A model generated the notes under the pieces. The model was given only the letters and a program-made list of their open reading frames with translations, was not told the origin of the DNA and searched no databases. 64,000 nucleotides of DNA, from positions 1,116,001 to 1,180,000 of the forward strand of contig JAPFFF010000012.1 of assembly GCA_039105265.1 (NCBI GenBank), in the 5' to 3' direction. Source of the stretch: Tritrichomonas musculus. Taxonomy: Eukaryota; Parabasalia; Tritrichomonadida; Tritrichomonadidae. Shown here one piece after another: positions 45,901 through 55,970 of this stretch (position 1 is its first letter; each line of letters starts with the position of its first letter). A program made the translations under genes and the position numbers.

Positions 45901-47960
45901 TTTCTTTCACTTAAAGCACGGTGCATTTCAAGTCTAAGATTCATTTGTCTAAACAATTGACGTGCTAGATTCTCTTCGAGATCTTGATCAAGGTTCATTG
46001 ACGACAAATTAGACAATGAAAAAGAATTGCTCATTGAACTATTGCTATTATTAGATAAATTGTTGGCCGATGAAGCTGTGCTGTTCTGAGTGCCACTGAC
46101 TGAGAGATTAGGATTAGAATTGCCGTTCTCTCTTTGGACATGTCGAATTACACCTTGATAGTCGACAATACGATTCTTCAAATAGATCGGAAGGCACATT
46201 GCCAATCGAATAAAAGGAACGTCAATAGTAAAGTTCTTTCCAACTTCAATGAAATTTGATCGGTACTTCATAATTAGGGCCCTTTGAAGGTCCATTTGGC
46301 ATTCAATTAAATATGAGCAGTATTCATCACTGAACTTTTGATTGTTTGGGAAATCTCGAATGCATTCATCCCACTTCATGTTAACTTTCTTCGTCTCATC
46401 TGCAATCATCTCCAAAAATGAAGCGTTTGCGTTTTGACTTCCCCAGAAAGAAATGATGTCTTCGCAGCACTGATTCGACATGGACTTCAATTCAGCAAGA
46501 CGATGGTTGGCATCGGATGAAACTGATGATTGACGAAGCATCTTCATACGAAAGATTTGAAAGATCAAAAACCGTTGGTAATAATTCAATTCTCGGTTGT
46601 TTGAAATGACTTTCAAATAGTTGTTTAGCTTCCTTGATTCGCCTGGAAAGAAGCTCAAAAGTTGGACAACGTTAATCAAGACCAGTTTTGTAGAACAACG
46701 AGCTGCAACGTATTCCAAGACGATGAAATTATAAAAGGTGGGCAAAGCTTCAATAAAGCTTATATGAAGAGCCATCAAGGTCAAATCTTCACTTTTGAAA
46801 AGGTCAAATTTATGGGGGTTGTCATCAACTTGCTCGTCGTCGCCTTCTTTGGAATTCAAGTTTGGAATCTCGAGGAGTTGCTTTACAATTGATTTCTGCT
46901 TGAAATGGACAAATAAAAAGGAGCCAACAAATGACAGAACAAGCGAAATAAGAGGAATAAGAAAGCCGGCCAAATAAAAACCGTTATTGCCGTTACTTTT
47001 TGGGGTCGGAATGAAGTAAAGAATGGTGTAGCCGATATCGTTGATCCAGGTCGATAATGTAACTCCAATAAAAATGACATTACCAACTTCCGAGTGAAAC
47101 ACAAGGTAATACATTTGATAGAAAATGAAAACGCCGACCAAAATATGAGTCAATTGGACGATAATCATCGCCCAGCCATCAAAAAGTGAGAAAACGCACT
47201 GAAGTATAACAAAAATCGAGCTAATTGTAGGTAAAAATAAAACTAACTTGATATTGAATGAAGATAATAACGTCATCGATATGCAATTCGAAGAATTAAG
47301 GAGCATGTAGCCTACAAATGTGTATACTAGAAAGATAATATATATAATTAGACCTATAAATAAATAGGCCCAATTGGCCTTATTTGAACTTAGGACTAAA
47401 TTTCGAATTGAATTGCCAATAATGGATGACAGTGGGATTACCATTACAGGAGATATAATATCAATGATAACTCGAACGACCAAAAATAAAAATTTCCGGA
47501 GTTTATGATGTCGAGATGATCCAAAAATAACAATAAGTATAACAATTGTAGAAATAATAAAAATAATTAATGATGCAAGCCCTGGATATAATAAGTTGGT
47601 GTCGCCGTTATTTCTTCCTCTATTTAAATCGATCTCATCATCTTCCACATGAAAAAACCAGGCTATACTTTCTAAATATGAGAGGGCGCTAATCAATTTT
47701 GAATTTGAAGATTCGTAAAGTTCTAGCCAGTACTTGTTGAACGGATAAAATGACGAGAAAATTACTTGATAATATAAATAAAATTCTCCAATATAATAAA
47801 TAATGTTAGGAAGTCGAGAGTTAAGACATAATTGATCGAGCAATGAAAAAAGCGAATCGAATTTTGTGGTTGTTCCAAGGAAAAGTTTTGATTTGGCGTT
47901 GGTGCTACTCGCTTCTGACTGAGATCGCGAAATTGTGGAAGGTTCAACAAGGTTTTTCAT
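42912..47960 (-). CDS. Multi-span receptor-type adenylyl cyclase with PAS domain (paralogue 1)
   Basis: This complete 1,682-residue protein begins MKNLVEPSTISRSQSEASS at ATG 47960. It has about eight membrane spans in the first 380 residues, a cytosolic-looking segment with helix-rich and Ser/Asn-rich parts (~390-680), four more spans (~690-1240), a PAS domain (~1285-1440, with an Asn-rich insert), a short linker helix and a class III cyclase domain (~1484-1660). Metal ligands are D1491 (IIFTDVV) and D1536 (LIGDIYM); the base-selecting pair K1532 (KIKLIG) and D1606 (VFDIIGD) is the adenylyl type; N1613 and R1617 (INVAARL) are the transition-state pair. It should make cAMP at a membrane, with PAS sensing an unknown signal. 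The last ~880 coding bases are GC-rich and identical to paralogue 2. Confidence 0.92.
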   Translation of the reverse strand: MKNLVEPSTISRSQSEASSTNAKSKLFLGTTTKFDSLFSLLDQLCLNSRLPNIIYYIGEFYLYYQVIFSSFYPFNKYWLELYESSNSKLISALSYLESIAWFFHVEDDEIDLNRGRNNGDTNLLYPGLASLIIFIISTIVILIVIFGSSRHHKLRKFLFLVVRVIIDIISPVMVIPLSSIIGNSIRNLVLSSNKANWAYLFIGLIIYIIFLVYTFVGYMLLNSSNCISMTLLSSFNIKLVLFLPTISSIFVILQCVFSLFDGWAMIIVQLTHILVGVFIFYQMYYLVFHSEVGNVIFIGVTLSTWINDIGYTILYFIPTPKSNGNNGFYLAGFLIPLISLVLSFVGSFLFVHFKQKSIVKQLLEIPNLNSKEGDDEQVDDNPHKFDLFKSEDLTLMALHISFIEALPTFYNFIVLEYVAARCSTKLVLINVVQLLSFFPGESRKLNNYLKVISNNRELNYYQRFLIFQIFRMKMLRQSSVSSDANHRLAELKSMSNQCCEDIISFWGSQNANASFLEMIADETKKVNMKWDECIRDFPNNQKFSDEYCSYLIECQMDLQRALIMKYRSNFIEVGKNFTIDVPFIRLAMCLPIYLKNRIVDYQGVIRHVQRENGNSNPNLSVSGTQNSTASSANNLSNNSNSSMSNSFSLSNLSSMNLDQDLEENLARQLFRQMNLRLEMHRALSERKSYASKLILASAYVILIFGFVFSFIVFEYSSNYIDYRSDSCYYLNLASKTSSYLDLSILGSTLKFAYFSKRFTTLDKFNDLDEEDEHLTDTDGNRIIYGECLFEVDDMISYNFIHANSKLSRDYFQDFLVALSNLANLYDENIYEFGYLLMHNEVPYISCFDGFPTSPVLTSIKALEAYLFLVVEQTAYKEVEEDTWYNSNEVCEILANQPIFHSNMLSLFSSLINHEIKQCKDETNTIFILQIVLPVVIFLVEFVPVIIFTLLFTKDTNKMIKILMGVNPQVKEEAKKPIRKDNFFDISQTTEKKLKNNHWILWKLLIFILSAGSAVIIFFMLYETDILNGQIEDMVKWNLLAANRLACPIETINYVINAIILSSPSSLNISSLNNISTKEKMLADARLGLAQLANSNEALLKGSDKTKPCYEFDDELDSLNFNSVCVAESSNASDLHESYRCCSISTSIGIFITMVKNIIDDIESSGGNLNHEMLPHVLHLLNNHLFRRLEQTVDRLTAINEEHCKSLESQTVIIFIVGIVVTIILFFAILYFYNKTVSIYHVGMVLTQRLPPNAFISDKRLLNFVLNRKDTQDESEMSTSQSAIYMSLDAIVCTNVSGVVEIINPAVTNTLGYTPDQMLGQHISSIFSNYTDGVSSNNAQTPPANNNGDNNNNANNNNNDNKSAGDAEKITNQLQLMSNGQCALVYEDHFICMTDDAKEMPCGVTILGMTSGKNESDGSNSGSSKGAKVESFVVILRDETQLVQQQREAEAAKAQSENLLYQILPRDIVVRLNSGEKDISFTVQSASIIFTDVVRFSEYASNLSPQEIMGSLSTLFAAFDTCAKHYELITKIKLIGDIYMAAAGLFSKESIPPNAHAEEILKFALECLAELDAVNMKLNANLQLRIGINSGGPLLAGVLGTDKPVFDIIGDPINVAARLQTTDIPGKIQIPQSTYDLVHDGPYTIEERGEVFLKGKGKTMSYLVSPTIAANDSFFSASSQKLV
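42960..43838 (-). repeat. 879-bp block identical to 63099-63977 (inverted)
   Basis: This covers the PAS end and nearly all the cyclase catalytic domain. The match constant (sum of coordinates 106937) holds across the block, so there are no indels, and all segments I compared were identical. It is much richer in GC than the rest of the gene. Confidence 0.88.
46883..47213 (-). repeat. ~331-bp block identical to 59794-60124 (inverted)
   Basis: This covers membrane spans around SLFDGWAMIIVQLTHILVG and FLIPLISLVLSF. The match is exact where compared; both sides drop at once to ordinary paralogue divergence. The coordinate sum is 107006. Confidence 0.85.
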
Positions 47961-50097
47961 GATAGTAATTCTGAACCTCTTATCAAATTATTCGTTAAAA
48001 ATTGTTCTGAAAATCATATATTAATTCAAATTCTTTCTTCAATTTGAATGAAATAAAATCAACTTTTTAATTAATTTCTTATAACGGATTTCTTTTAAAT
48101 TTATTTGATTATTTTTATGTAAGAAAATGATAGTTTTAAGGTATAAATCTAGTACGTTTAATATAGAAAGTGTGCCCGTTTATTATTTGAGAGATGTGCC
48201 TTCCCAGAAAAAGTCGATGAATTCTGTTTAAACGCATGAAAATGTCAGATTCCACTTTTTGCCAAAATATAGGTCAATTGATATAATTTTATATAATTTT
48301 ATTTTTTATCTTCTTTTAACGATTAGAAAAAATACTTTTCTTTTCAATAATCAAGCTATTTATCAAAGTTCTCCTATATACAATACTATATTTGATATTA
48401 AAGTTCGATCAATAATCAAGATTTTCATATTAAAATCAGATTTATTTAATTAGTCCGATATATCTCGTCTTGATTCACAAAAATCCAAGAATTTCTTCGT
48501 TATTGTCATTTAAAAGGAATATTAACAGTAAAAGTTTATTTTTCTTTGCAATTATGTTTTTCTGTTTTTTCAAATTGCATCAAAGTAAAAGTTTTTTGAA
48601 AATTCATGGCTTCTTGAATAAAAATACTTTTATTGATAAAGCTTTTTTTGAGAAAGAGCTCAATTTTCAAAAAAAAATTAGCAATATGCATATCTGAATA
48701 GCAATTAGCATTTTTCTCTAGTATATAAAAGATTTGGAATAGAAAATGACTTATTATTCGGAAATATCAAAACATTATTTACTGAGATGTATAAAATGAA
48801 ATATGTTTTACTCTAAAAATAGTTAAAATTTACTTATGAATTAGAAAATTAAACTTATTTACTTTTTAAAGATCGATACAGCATCAAAACGAGATAATTA
48901 TTATTAATTGTATATGAAAAAAGTGTTGTATCAGGGAAAAAATAAATTAATCATAAAACCATATACATTGTAATTTATTTTTTATGCATTTGATATTATT
49001 CCAGTTGATATTACTATATATTTTACAAATATTGATCAACTCGATTTCATTTTAGTTGGTTATTTATGATTTTATGACTTAACTAGGAAGGACATTTAAT
49101 TTAAATTTGGAAAATCTTCTAGATCTCTACAATTTGTAACCTTTTAATGCTATTTGTTTTTGAAAGTTTCTTCTCATAAAAAATTTTGTGAAAAAATTTT
49201 GCGGTTTCTAAACGTACTAGATTTTCACCTGAACTTATTTAAACTTAAAGTAAAAAGGCAGACCACTATTTTTTCCCTCAATTATTATGACATAAAATAT
49301 TTCTTCTCATTTTTAAAATTTTATAAAATTTTATCTCAAAATCTTATTTACCAATTTTTTTTTTCGAATTTCATCAATATCTCAGCAAAAATTTCAAGCA
49401 ATCGCTAAATATGCATCAAAGAATTTTTTTACTCTTTAAACATTACAATTTGTTATATTATTTGATCTATTCAGATATAAAATTTTTAACCAATTTTCAA
49501 TCAAAAACACCAAATTTCACGTAATACACTCAACAACAAGAAGACGTCATTAAAAATTTTCAGTTATGCGCCAAAACAAGGTTTTTTACTCTTTTTATTT
49601 TTTGATCATATCTCATTGAACAGCACGACATAGCGCAGTACGTATCAACTGTTTTTTTACAATAAGAAAATTATTTTTATATTAATTTTCATGAAAATAG
49701 AAAGCGATCCTAATGAAAAAAAGAGCAAAACTATTTTTTTAGTAAAACCCATTTTTATTCAATTTTAAATCATTAATCATTGAAAATTAATAAAATTCAA
49801 TTGGGAAAAAACTCATACCATTTTTTGAATATAAAAGCGTATATACGATCAAGAATTTGAATATAAAAAATTTATAACGATCATATAAAGTATTCAAATT
49901 ATATTCAATTAGTGGTCTGAGTTTTTACTTTCAGTTTATTATTGCTTTGATTTCATATTGCCTTTTTTTCTTTTACGAATCTTTCATTATTTGAAAATAT
50001 AAATGATTTGAATAAAATTTATTTTTAGCAATGTTGAAGATAGACTTAGTAAACTAAGGTGACCGTTAATTAACTCCTCTCAAACTTTCTTGTTTTA
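47961..50097. other. Intergenic region between cyclase 1 and the Polinton fossil
   Basis: About 2.1 kb of AT-rich DNA with a few short frames of low complexity that I reject. The cyclase 1 promoter must lie in the first part, but no clear initiator-like motif stands near the ATG. Confidence 0.5.
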
Positions 50098-50198
50098 TCA
50101 AAGGAGCACGACTTTGGCGGTTATTGAAAATCGTCGCTTTGACTTCATATTGAAATATTATATACTATATTGGTTTTTAAGTAAGTTTTATATAGACC

Positions 50199-50229
<31 letters not shown>

Positions 50230-50300
50230 ATCGTAGGTGAAAAACATTATTCATGTTTTAAAAATCCAAGTTATCAAAAATTTTAACTTTTCAGAACCAT
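50098..50300 (+). repeat. Copy of the 37985-38150 repeat, split by poly-A
   Basis: The sequence runs from AAGGAGCACGACTTTGGCGG to AACTTTTCAGAACCATC, interrupted by ~27 A at 50200-50227. It lies just outside the coding-like part of the Polinton fossil, so it may belong to the end region of that element. Confidence 0.7.
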
Positions 50301-50945
50301 CATCATCAGGATTAATATTCGCTCATTTAGAACCATCATCATAATTTCCGATATAATTTATACTTTTAATTTTAATTTTTTATCCACATTATAAATAACA
50401 CCAAAAATGTCTAATAATGTTGCATACGTTTCTATTAATAAGCTTTGTGATAAATTAGAGGAATTCATTAAAGAACACAATATTGACAACATTAAAGTTA
50501 ACACTTATGAATATTATGTTTTATTCAGTAAAGATAACCTTTACCAAGATAGATAGTAATTATGTAGTATTTAAACCAATATTGATATCACTTTGGAAGA
50601 GGCAACAATTGAAATATAATGATATATGTAAGTTATTTGATTGCGATAGAGTATACATTAAGGCTAAATCTAAAGGTGCACACCACGTTATTAATAATAA
50701 AGATTTACAAAATTTGGTCATTGAACGTGAACCTAAAAAGTTTATCAAAAGAGATTGAAAAGAACAGTATACCATGATATTAGAAATTATGATACATACC
50801 GTTTGGTTAAAGAAATAGAATCCTGTTTAAAGTCTAATTATCATTAATTCATCAAAGAATGTGGACTTTAAGTATAAAGATTATGCGCAAGCTCTAAACG
50901 ACAAAGTCGGTTATTTTATAATCCTTAGGCGAATGCAAAGTTTAG

Positions 50946-51767
50946 TTGGCAAAGCCAATGATTCTCACGCGTACCTATATTGGCCATTATTTTTTTGCAT
51001 TTAATAGTATTCAATTGAGTAAAACATCCTTTAAACTCAAAGCTGGAAATATTATGCAAGGCAATGATACTCAAAAATTATTAGGATACTGTAATAGATT
51101 GAACAATGAATTAGGGTTTAATATCATTGCTACATCTGGTGGATATGTACTTAGGAACGAATCATATGCTAGTCGTTTAGTAGACCCTCTTAATGATTTT
51201 GAGTTTGGCAAGCGTGAATGGAATGTTGTCAATAACAATAATATGAATAGATTCATTAATAGAGTTCAAAATGAAAATCCATTTGATAGACGAATAGATT
51301 ATTCTGATGTAAAAGATTTTAGTGATTATCAGTTTAGTAAATGGGCTAGAACAAATAATGGTGTTTATAATGAACTTACAACAAGAATTGAACCTCAGAC
51401 GCTCGAACAATATAAAAAGGCTAATCAAAAAAACATCATTCAGGCTATCATTAGAATTCTCAATGAACATGATTTTGCATCAAAAGATAATATTAACCAT
51501 AAATTTTTAAGGCGTATATATCAAGAAAGTCTAGACCCTTTCACAAATAGAGTTTTCAATAATGCTATACGACCTTCAGTCATAGGGACTCCGTCCTTTA
51601 TACTTCCTCCTACTCCTAGTGGTGCATTAGAATTTACTCAACAAATGACAATACAGTTGGCCAGTGATCCGCCAGTGTTATTTCAACCCCCTTCTGTTCC
51701 CCCTTCTTCTGCTCCCTTTCTGAGCTTTTCTTTAGATTTGGTGCAGCAGAGACTATTCCAGAATTGA
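50946..51767 (+). pseudogene. Unidentified frame of the Polinton-like fossil
   Basis: This 274-codon plus-strand frame is the longest readable part of the element. It is rich in Asn and polar residues, with a Pro-rich end (PPSVPPSSAPF). I recognise no domain. Its place upstream of the ATPase suggests an element-encoded structural or accessory protein. Another unidentified piece lies upstream at 50407-50760. Confidence 0.5.
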
Positions 51768-52056
51768 ATCCATTGAATGAATTAAGAAGAAGGCCCCCTA
51801 GTACCCAGCTTAGTGCCCAGCCACAAACTGAAACAGCTCCAATTAATGATATTACAAATATTAATAATAACAATAATACATTTTTATTTCAAAATCAAAT
51901 TTCCTAACCACCACAAATAGATATAAGTTTACAGCAATTAGTTGATTATTACAATTCTTTTGCTCAACAGCCTGTAGATATTCATGATATCATAAATGAT
52001 ACTAATTCAGTTTCTCGTATTGCAACAGAATCACTAAATACAAGGCAAGACCAATT

Positions 52057-52506
52057 ATGATGGCTACGTCAAAATTGTGGAAATCATATATTCTTAATAA
52101 TGTTGCTCAAAAACGTCATTTCACCTCAGTAGAATCAGAAGAGTTCAAGAAATGGAGTAAGAAGAGTGAAAGAAAACGAATGATTGATGTGGAAGTTTCA
52201 AGCCTTTTATTACATGTTCTTCATACTAATAGAAATCATTGGACTGCTGAACAAAGAGCACAACTCAGAAATATGATTTATAATGATTTCGGACACGCTA
52301 TGGTAGCCTCAGCTCAAGAAGTCAATGAACGTGAAAGAGAAAACCTGATACATGACGAATATACTGGACGAGAAGGGCAGAACATGCAGTACACCAATCA
52401 AAATGATGAAGAAGGAGGTGAATGGCACGATGGCATCACAGCAGAATATAATCGAGAGCATGATGGTGAATGGGACGTAGACGATGATGCTGCATTTTTG
52501 GAGTAA
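52057..52506 (+). pseudogene. Unidentified acidic frame of the Polinton-like fossil
   Basis: 150 codons, basic at the start (FKKWSKKSERKRM) and very acidic at the end (GEWDVDDDAAF). There is no known domain. It lies between the longer unidentified frame and the ATPase. Confidence 0.5.
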
Positions 52507-52669
52507 ATATAATATATATTCGCTCTGCTCATAGAGATTTGTACCAAATCAATTTTTTTGCATATAACATAATCTATTAATATGTAAATAAATAGCCTAA
52601 AAGATGTCAATTATTTAGTATCTGATACACTAAAACAAAATAAAGACAATTAATCAGGTGCATTAATAG

Positions 52670-53307
52670 AGCCTATTCACGAAGATATTCACGTTAAATA
52701 TAATTCTATAAATGTTATCGTAGGTAAACAAAATTCTGGTAAAACAGTTATTGTTCTATAAGAGATAATCAAAATAGGATTATTACCGAAATACTACTTA
52801 TTGGTCTATATCACGAAGAATGGAGATGAAAACAATAGGAGCTTCCAAACATTGAAACATCTAATATAAATGCCATATATTACAATCTCTGAGAAAAATG
52901 CAGTTGATTTTATGACAGAATTGATAGCTGCAAAAAATCTCTATAATCTTGTCGAAAGAGAACACTTAGAAGAAAGATTAGATGATGGACCAAAATATGA
53001 TATGTTTTATGTTTCACATATAGCCGGTTTAGGCCCTGATGGGGCCCAAAGCAGCATAGCCGGTTTTAACAAAGAGTATCTCTATACATTAGTACTTTTT
53101 GATGATATCTCTAATAGCAAACTATTTTCATTAGAAGAATCATATTTTAGTCAACAACTTCGTAGATGTAGGCACACAAATATCACATACTTTTTGTTAA
53201 TCCAAGGATGGAAAGGAATCAAGCCGCATATCAAAAATGAGATTACTACTTTGTTTGTATTTCCATGTTTCAATCGTCAACAGTTGCATTACATATATTC
53301 ACAATAA
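52670..53307 (+). pseudogene. Packaging-type P-loop ATPase remnant (Polinton-like)
   Basis: A Walker A box, VGKQNSGKT, lies at about 52720-52746, and a Walker B-like strand ending in LVLFDD at about 53088-53106. The order and spacing fit the FtsK/HerA-like genome-packaging ATPases of Polintons and related viruses, which drive DNA into capsids. It is broken. This is the best marker for assigning the fossil. Confidence 0.65.
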
Positions 53308-53402
53308 GCTAGTAATTTAGATTTTAAAGAATTTTATAATTTATATAGACAGCTTGCAGAAGAAAAAAATATTTATCCTGATTCACATTCATGCTTAATC
53401 GT

Positions 53403-53612
53403 TCAGTTATCAGAAGGGGGCAACACTATGTTGTCTTGTGATTGAGGATTTAAAAAATAAATAATATAATTAATTGTTTCTTTTATCTGTTTTATCTCTT
53501 GTTTCAATTCAGATATTTCTCTAATAAAATTATTTTTTTGATCTTCATAATTATCTACTGCTGATTCGCAGGGCCTCACTTTGTGAGTCTCTTCTTTAAT
53601 CTTCTTTAACAT
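53403..53612 (-). pseudogene. Small coiled-coil frame of the Polinton-like fossil
   Basis: The minus-strand frame of 69 residues has a heptad helix (ISELKQEIKQIKETINYI). Small coiled-coil proteins of this kind occur in trichomonad Mavericks; its role is unknown. Confidence 0.4.
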
Positions 53613-53829
53613 TAAAACATTTTTTATTTTCGTTATGTGATATCCTTTTATGTAATATATTTTTTTAATTTATGCTAGGAAAGTAAATCCATCTCATTTT
53701 TATGCTTGTAATAATACAAATTAAATTCATCAACTGAATCAAACTCTTTAGTATACTTTGAGATAGGTTCAATTATTTTCACATCGTTCATTTCTATATC
53801 AATAAATACAAATTTATATCATTTAACTT

Positions 53830-54110
53830 TAAATCATTTCAATAGTGGGATATCAAATCTTCCTGGATTAAAATGTTGGACATTGACCGGTATAGTACTA
53901 TTTTGTCGTATCCCCGCACCCTTTATTCCTAACGATTTATTCCCCGCGAATTTTCCTGCGTAGTTGCCTATTTTATTGATAACATTTCCTGCTGCTCCAC
54001 CAATCGCGCCTCCACTAACTGGAGCTACTTTAGATACAATTTCTGCTCCTTTTCTAAGTACTGGTAATTTTTATATCACCTCGAGAAATCTGATTATTAA
54101 TTGGATTGAG
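53830..54110 (-). pseudogene. Glycine-rich piece, possible minor capsid remnant
   Basis: Minus-strand sequence contains GGAIGGAAGNVINKIGN, a glycine/alanine-rich hydrophobic helix like those in the minor capsid or membrane-active proteins of adenovirus-like elements. The piece is short and broken, so the assignment is tentative. Confidence 0.4.
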
Positions 54111-54238
54111 CTTAGATTTAAAAAAGAATTGTTGTAACAACTCAAAATTATACCTCATAATCTTACGTTTCAGTCTCAAGAAGTGAGCAAAGAACTAAGC
54201 ATCATATTTAATAAAGAATTAATATCCAGATCCCATGG

Positions 54239-54664
54239 TTGTTTATGGATAAGTTAGTTTTTTTTTTTAAGAAGAACCCGAAGAGAGTTATGAGTGCGTT
54301 TTTTGATACATTTTGTATACATCCACATTATGGCTTCTGGAAAGTTAGGAGCATTACAGCTGAAGGACTAATTGAAGATAAAGTAAAGAAACATGAAGAA
54401 AAGAGGCAAAAGAAAGAGGATGCATTTAGAGAATCGATGGAGGCTGAAGGTTGTGAATTGATTTCAAAATTAACGAATGCAAATGCTGATTTGATTTATT
54501 TGTTTGATGGATTTGAATATAAAACAAGACCAACTAAATGGAACTCAGGACACAGAGTACACAAAGCAAAATGTATTCGATACACACCAAATTATGTGAA
54601 AAAGTTTTTAAAAATGCTGGTTGTACTCTATAAACTGAATACAAGAACCCAAAAACCAAATTAA
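54239..54664 (+). pseudogene. Unidentified frame at the right end of the fossil
   Basis: 142 codons, with a charged helix (KHEEKRQKKEDAFRES) in the middle. There is no recognised domain. More coding-like sequence follows to about 54950. It probably belongs to the same element. Confidence 0.4.
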
Positions 54665-55303
54665 GAAATGTATATGAAGGTAAAGAATATGAAATATATT
54701 TTAATGATTGGTTGTATTATGAAGGTCGTCCACAGCTTGGCATTAAACGAACTTACTTTACTGAAACATAAACGAATTGTGTTCAGCATGAACCCTTTAT
54801 TTTTGAACGGGGTGATGAAAAATGACCTCTTCATCTCAGGTTTTTCGGTTTCATTTCTCCGCCTCTACAAATTTTTAAGAATCAAAAAATTAGCAAATAA
54901 AAAATTAACAAACCATCACACAAAAATGCAAGAATAAGTAAAACTAACCCATTTCTGAAATAATTCTCTATCCTAATTTTGATATCAAAATAAGAATATC
55001 CAAGATCAGCTGATTTTGAAAAATATCGGCTCAATAAATAAAATGGGAAATCGTAATCGCCCGTGGAGGTTTAGGTCAATATTGACCTTGTATCGTACCA
55101 TAGAAAAAAAAGTCTGGAACTTTTTTGCACTTTTGCAAAAAAAAGCATGGGCAGCTACTCATGTTTTTTTCTATAAAAAAAAATATAAACGGAATATTTT
55201 TTTATTGTCTAAAATCGATATTAATATGTAAGGGGTTTTACTCTAGACCATAGTTTTTTTTTTTTTTTTTTATTGATTATTATTGGCCTTATTTAGAATT
55301 AGA

Positions 55304-55570
55304 CCTTGTAAGGGGTACCCGATTTACCTTTTTGCCATCGGGTCAAAAATTTTAGGTATATTTTGACCAGGGGTCGCAAATTACCGCTTACCCAAAGCGG
55401 TTTTTGACCCGAAATTTTTAAAATACTTTTATCTTTGCATATTGAATAAAGTATTATATAAAAAATAATTAAATAATTACATTAGGCAATATTTAATCTT
55501 TTTTAATGAAAATTTTTACTTTTTTTTTTTAATTATAAAAATGCTTATACCAATTTCTTGAAAAATTGGA
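55304..55570 (-). repeat. Repeat F, copy 2 (inverted relative to 2820-3236)
   Basis: Read on the minus strand, CGGGTCAAAAACCGCTTTGG ... GGTACCCCTTACAAGGTC matches copy 1 with only a few differences over about 120 bases. Weaker similarity continues to about 55570. At the GGTCTAATT end this copy lacks element B, so it acts as a rough empty site for B's insertion. Just left, 55066-55081 holds the perfect palindrome GGTCAATATTGACC. Confidence 0.75.
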
Positions 55571-55854
55571 TTTTGAAATCACTTTCCTGTAAATTTTATT
55601 TGCAAAATATTTACTTATATCATAAATCATTCTTCTTATACATTATTTTATTTTTGCAAAAATAATTTATTCATAGTCTTTCATTTTCACTTGATTTAAT
55701 GCTTAATTAACTTATAAAAATGAAAAAAAGTATTGATTAATTTATAAGTAATTGTTTTATGCATTATTTATAAATCTGAATATTATTATGATATTATTAT
55801 GCTCGTTCAATTTAGTTATTCCAGTATTTTATAATTTAATGATGTTGATTGACA

Positions 55855-55970
55855 CGCTATATAAAAAATTATATAGCGGACTGGTCCTTCAGAACCAGTG
55901 TGATAAACATATTCTGATTTAGTTTACACGATCGGGGTGCGGTGCATAGTTCACATTCGCCCTCCGCCAA
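55855..55970 (+). ncRNA. Candidate structured RNA: GC-rich multi-hairpin island
   Basis: In a very AT-rich region, 55855-55878 forms a perfect 10-bp hairpin (CGCTATATAA/TTATATAGCG). It is followed by ACTGGT/ACCAGT (55880-55899), GTGT..AAAC/GTTT-ACAC (55898-55928) and a GC-rich hairpin closing with GGG/CCC (55934-55961). GCGGA (55876) can also pair with TCCGC (55963), giving a cloverleaf-like outline that ends CCGCCAACA. It does not satisfy tRNA rules: no D or T arm, no anticodon loop. It may be a small nuclear or nucleolar RNA, a tRNA-like relic, or an element terminus. No transcription evidence is available. Confidence 0.3.

Larger units (their letters stand above)
50400..54960. mobile_element. 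Broken, partial Polinton/Maverick-like fossil
   Basis: This 4.5-kb stretch carries a packaging-type ATPase, a small coiled-coil frame, a glycine-rich possible minor capsid piece and several unidentified frames, an assortment seen in trichomonad Mavericks. I see no protein-primed DNA polymerase, integrase or major capsid gene and no terminal inverted repeats, so only part of an element remains. It is broken, with about ten breaks in all. Composition and readability suggest moderate age. It lies between the two cyclase genes. Confidence 0.65.

Noticed and set aside
46883-47104. A 73-residue frame also found at 59902-60123
   Set aside because: Both are out-of-phase shadows of the cyclase genes; the match only reflects the identical DNA block.
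48259-49408. Short plus-strand frames upstream of cyclase 1
   Set aside because: Low-complexity Phe/Lys/Asn composition, no motif, no initiator; not credible genes.
55874-55968. tRNA gene in the GC-rich island
   Set aside because: No valid anticodon arm, D arm or TTCRA T loop on either strand; only a cloverleaf-like outline.
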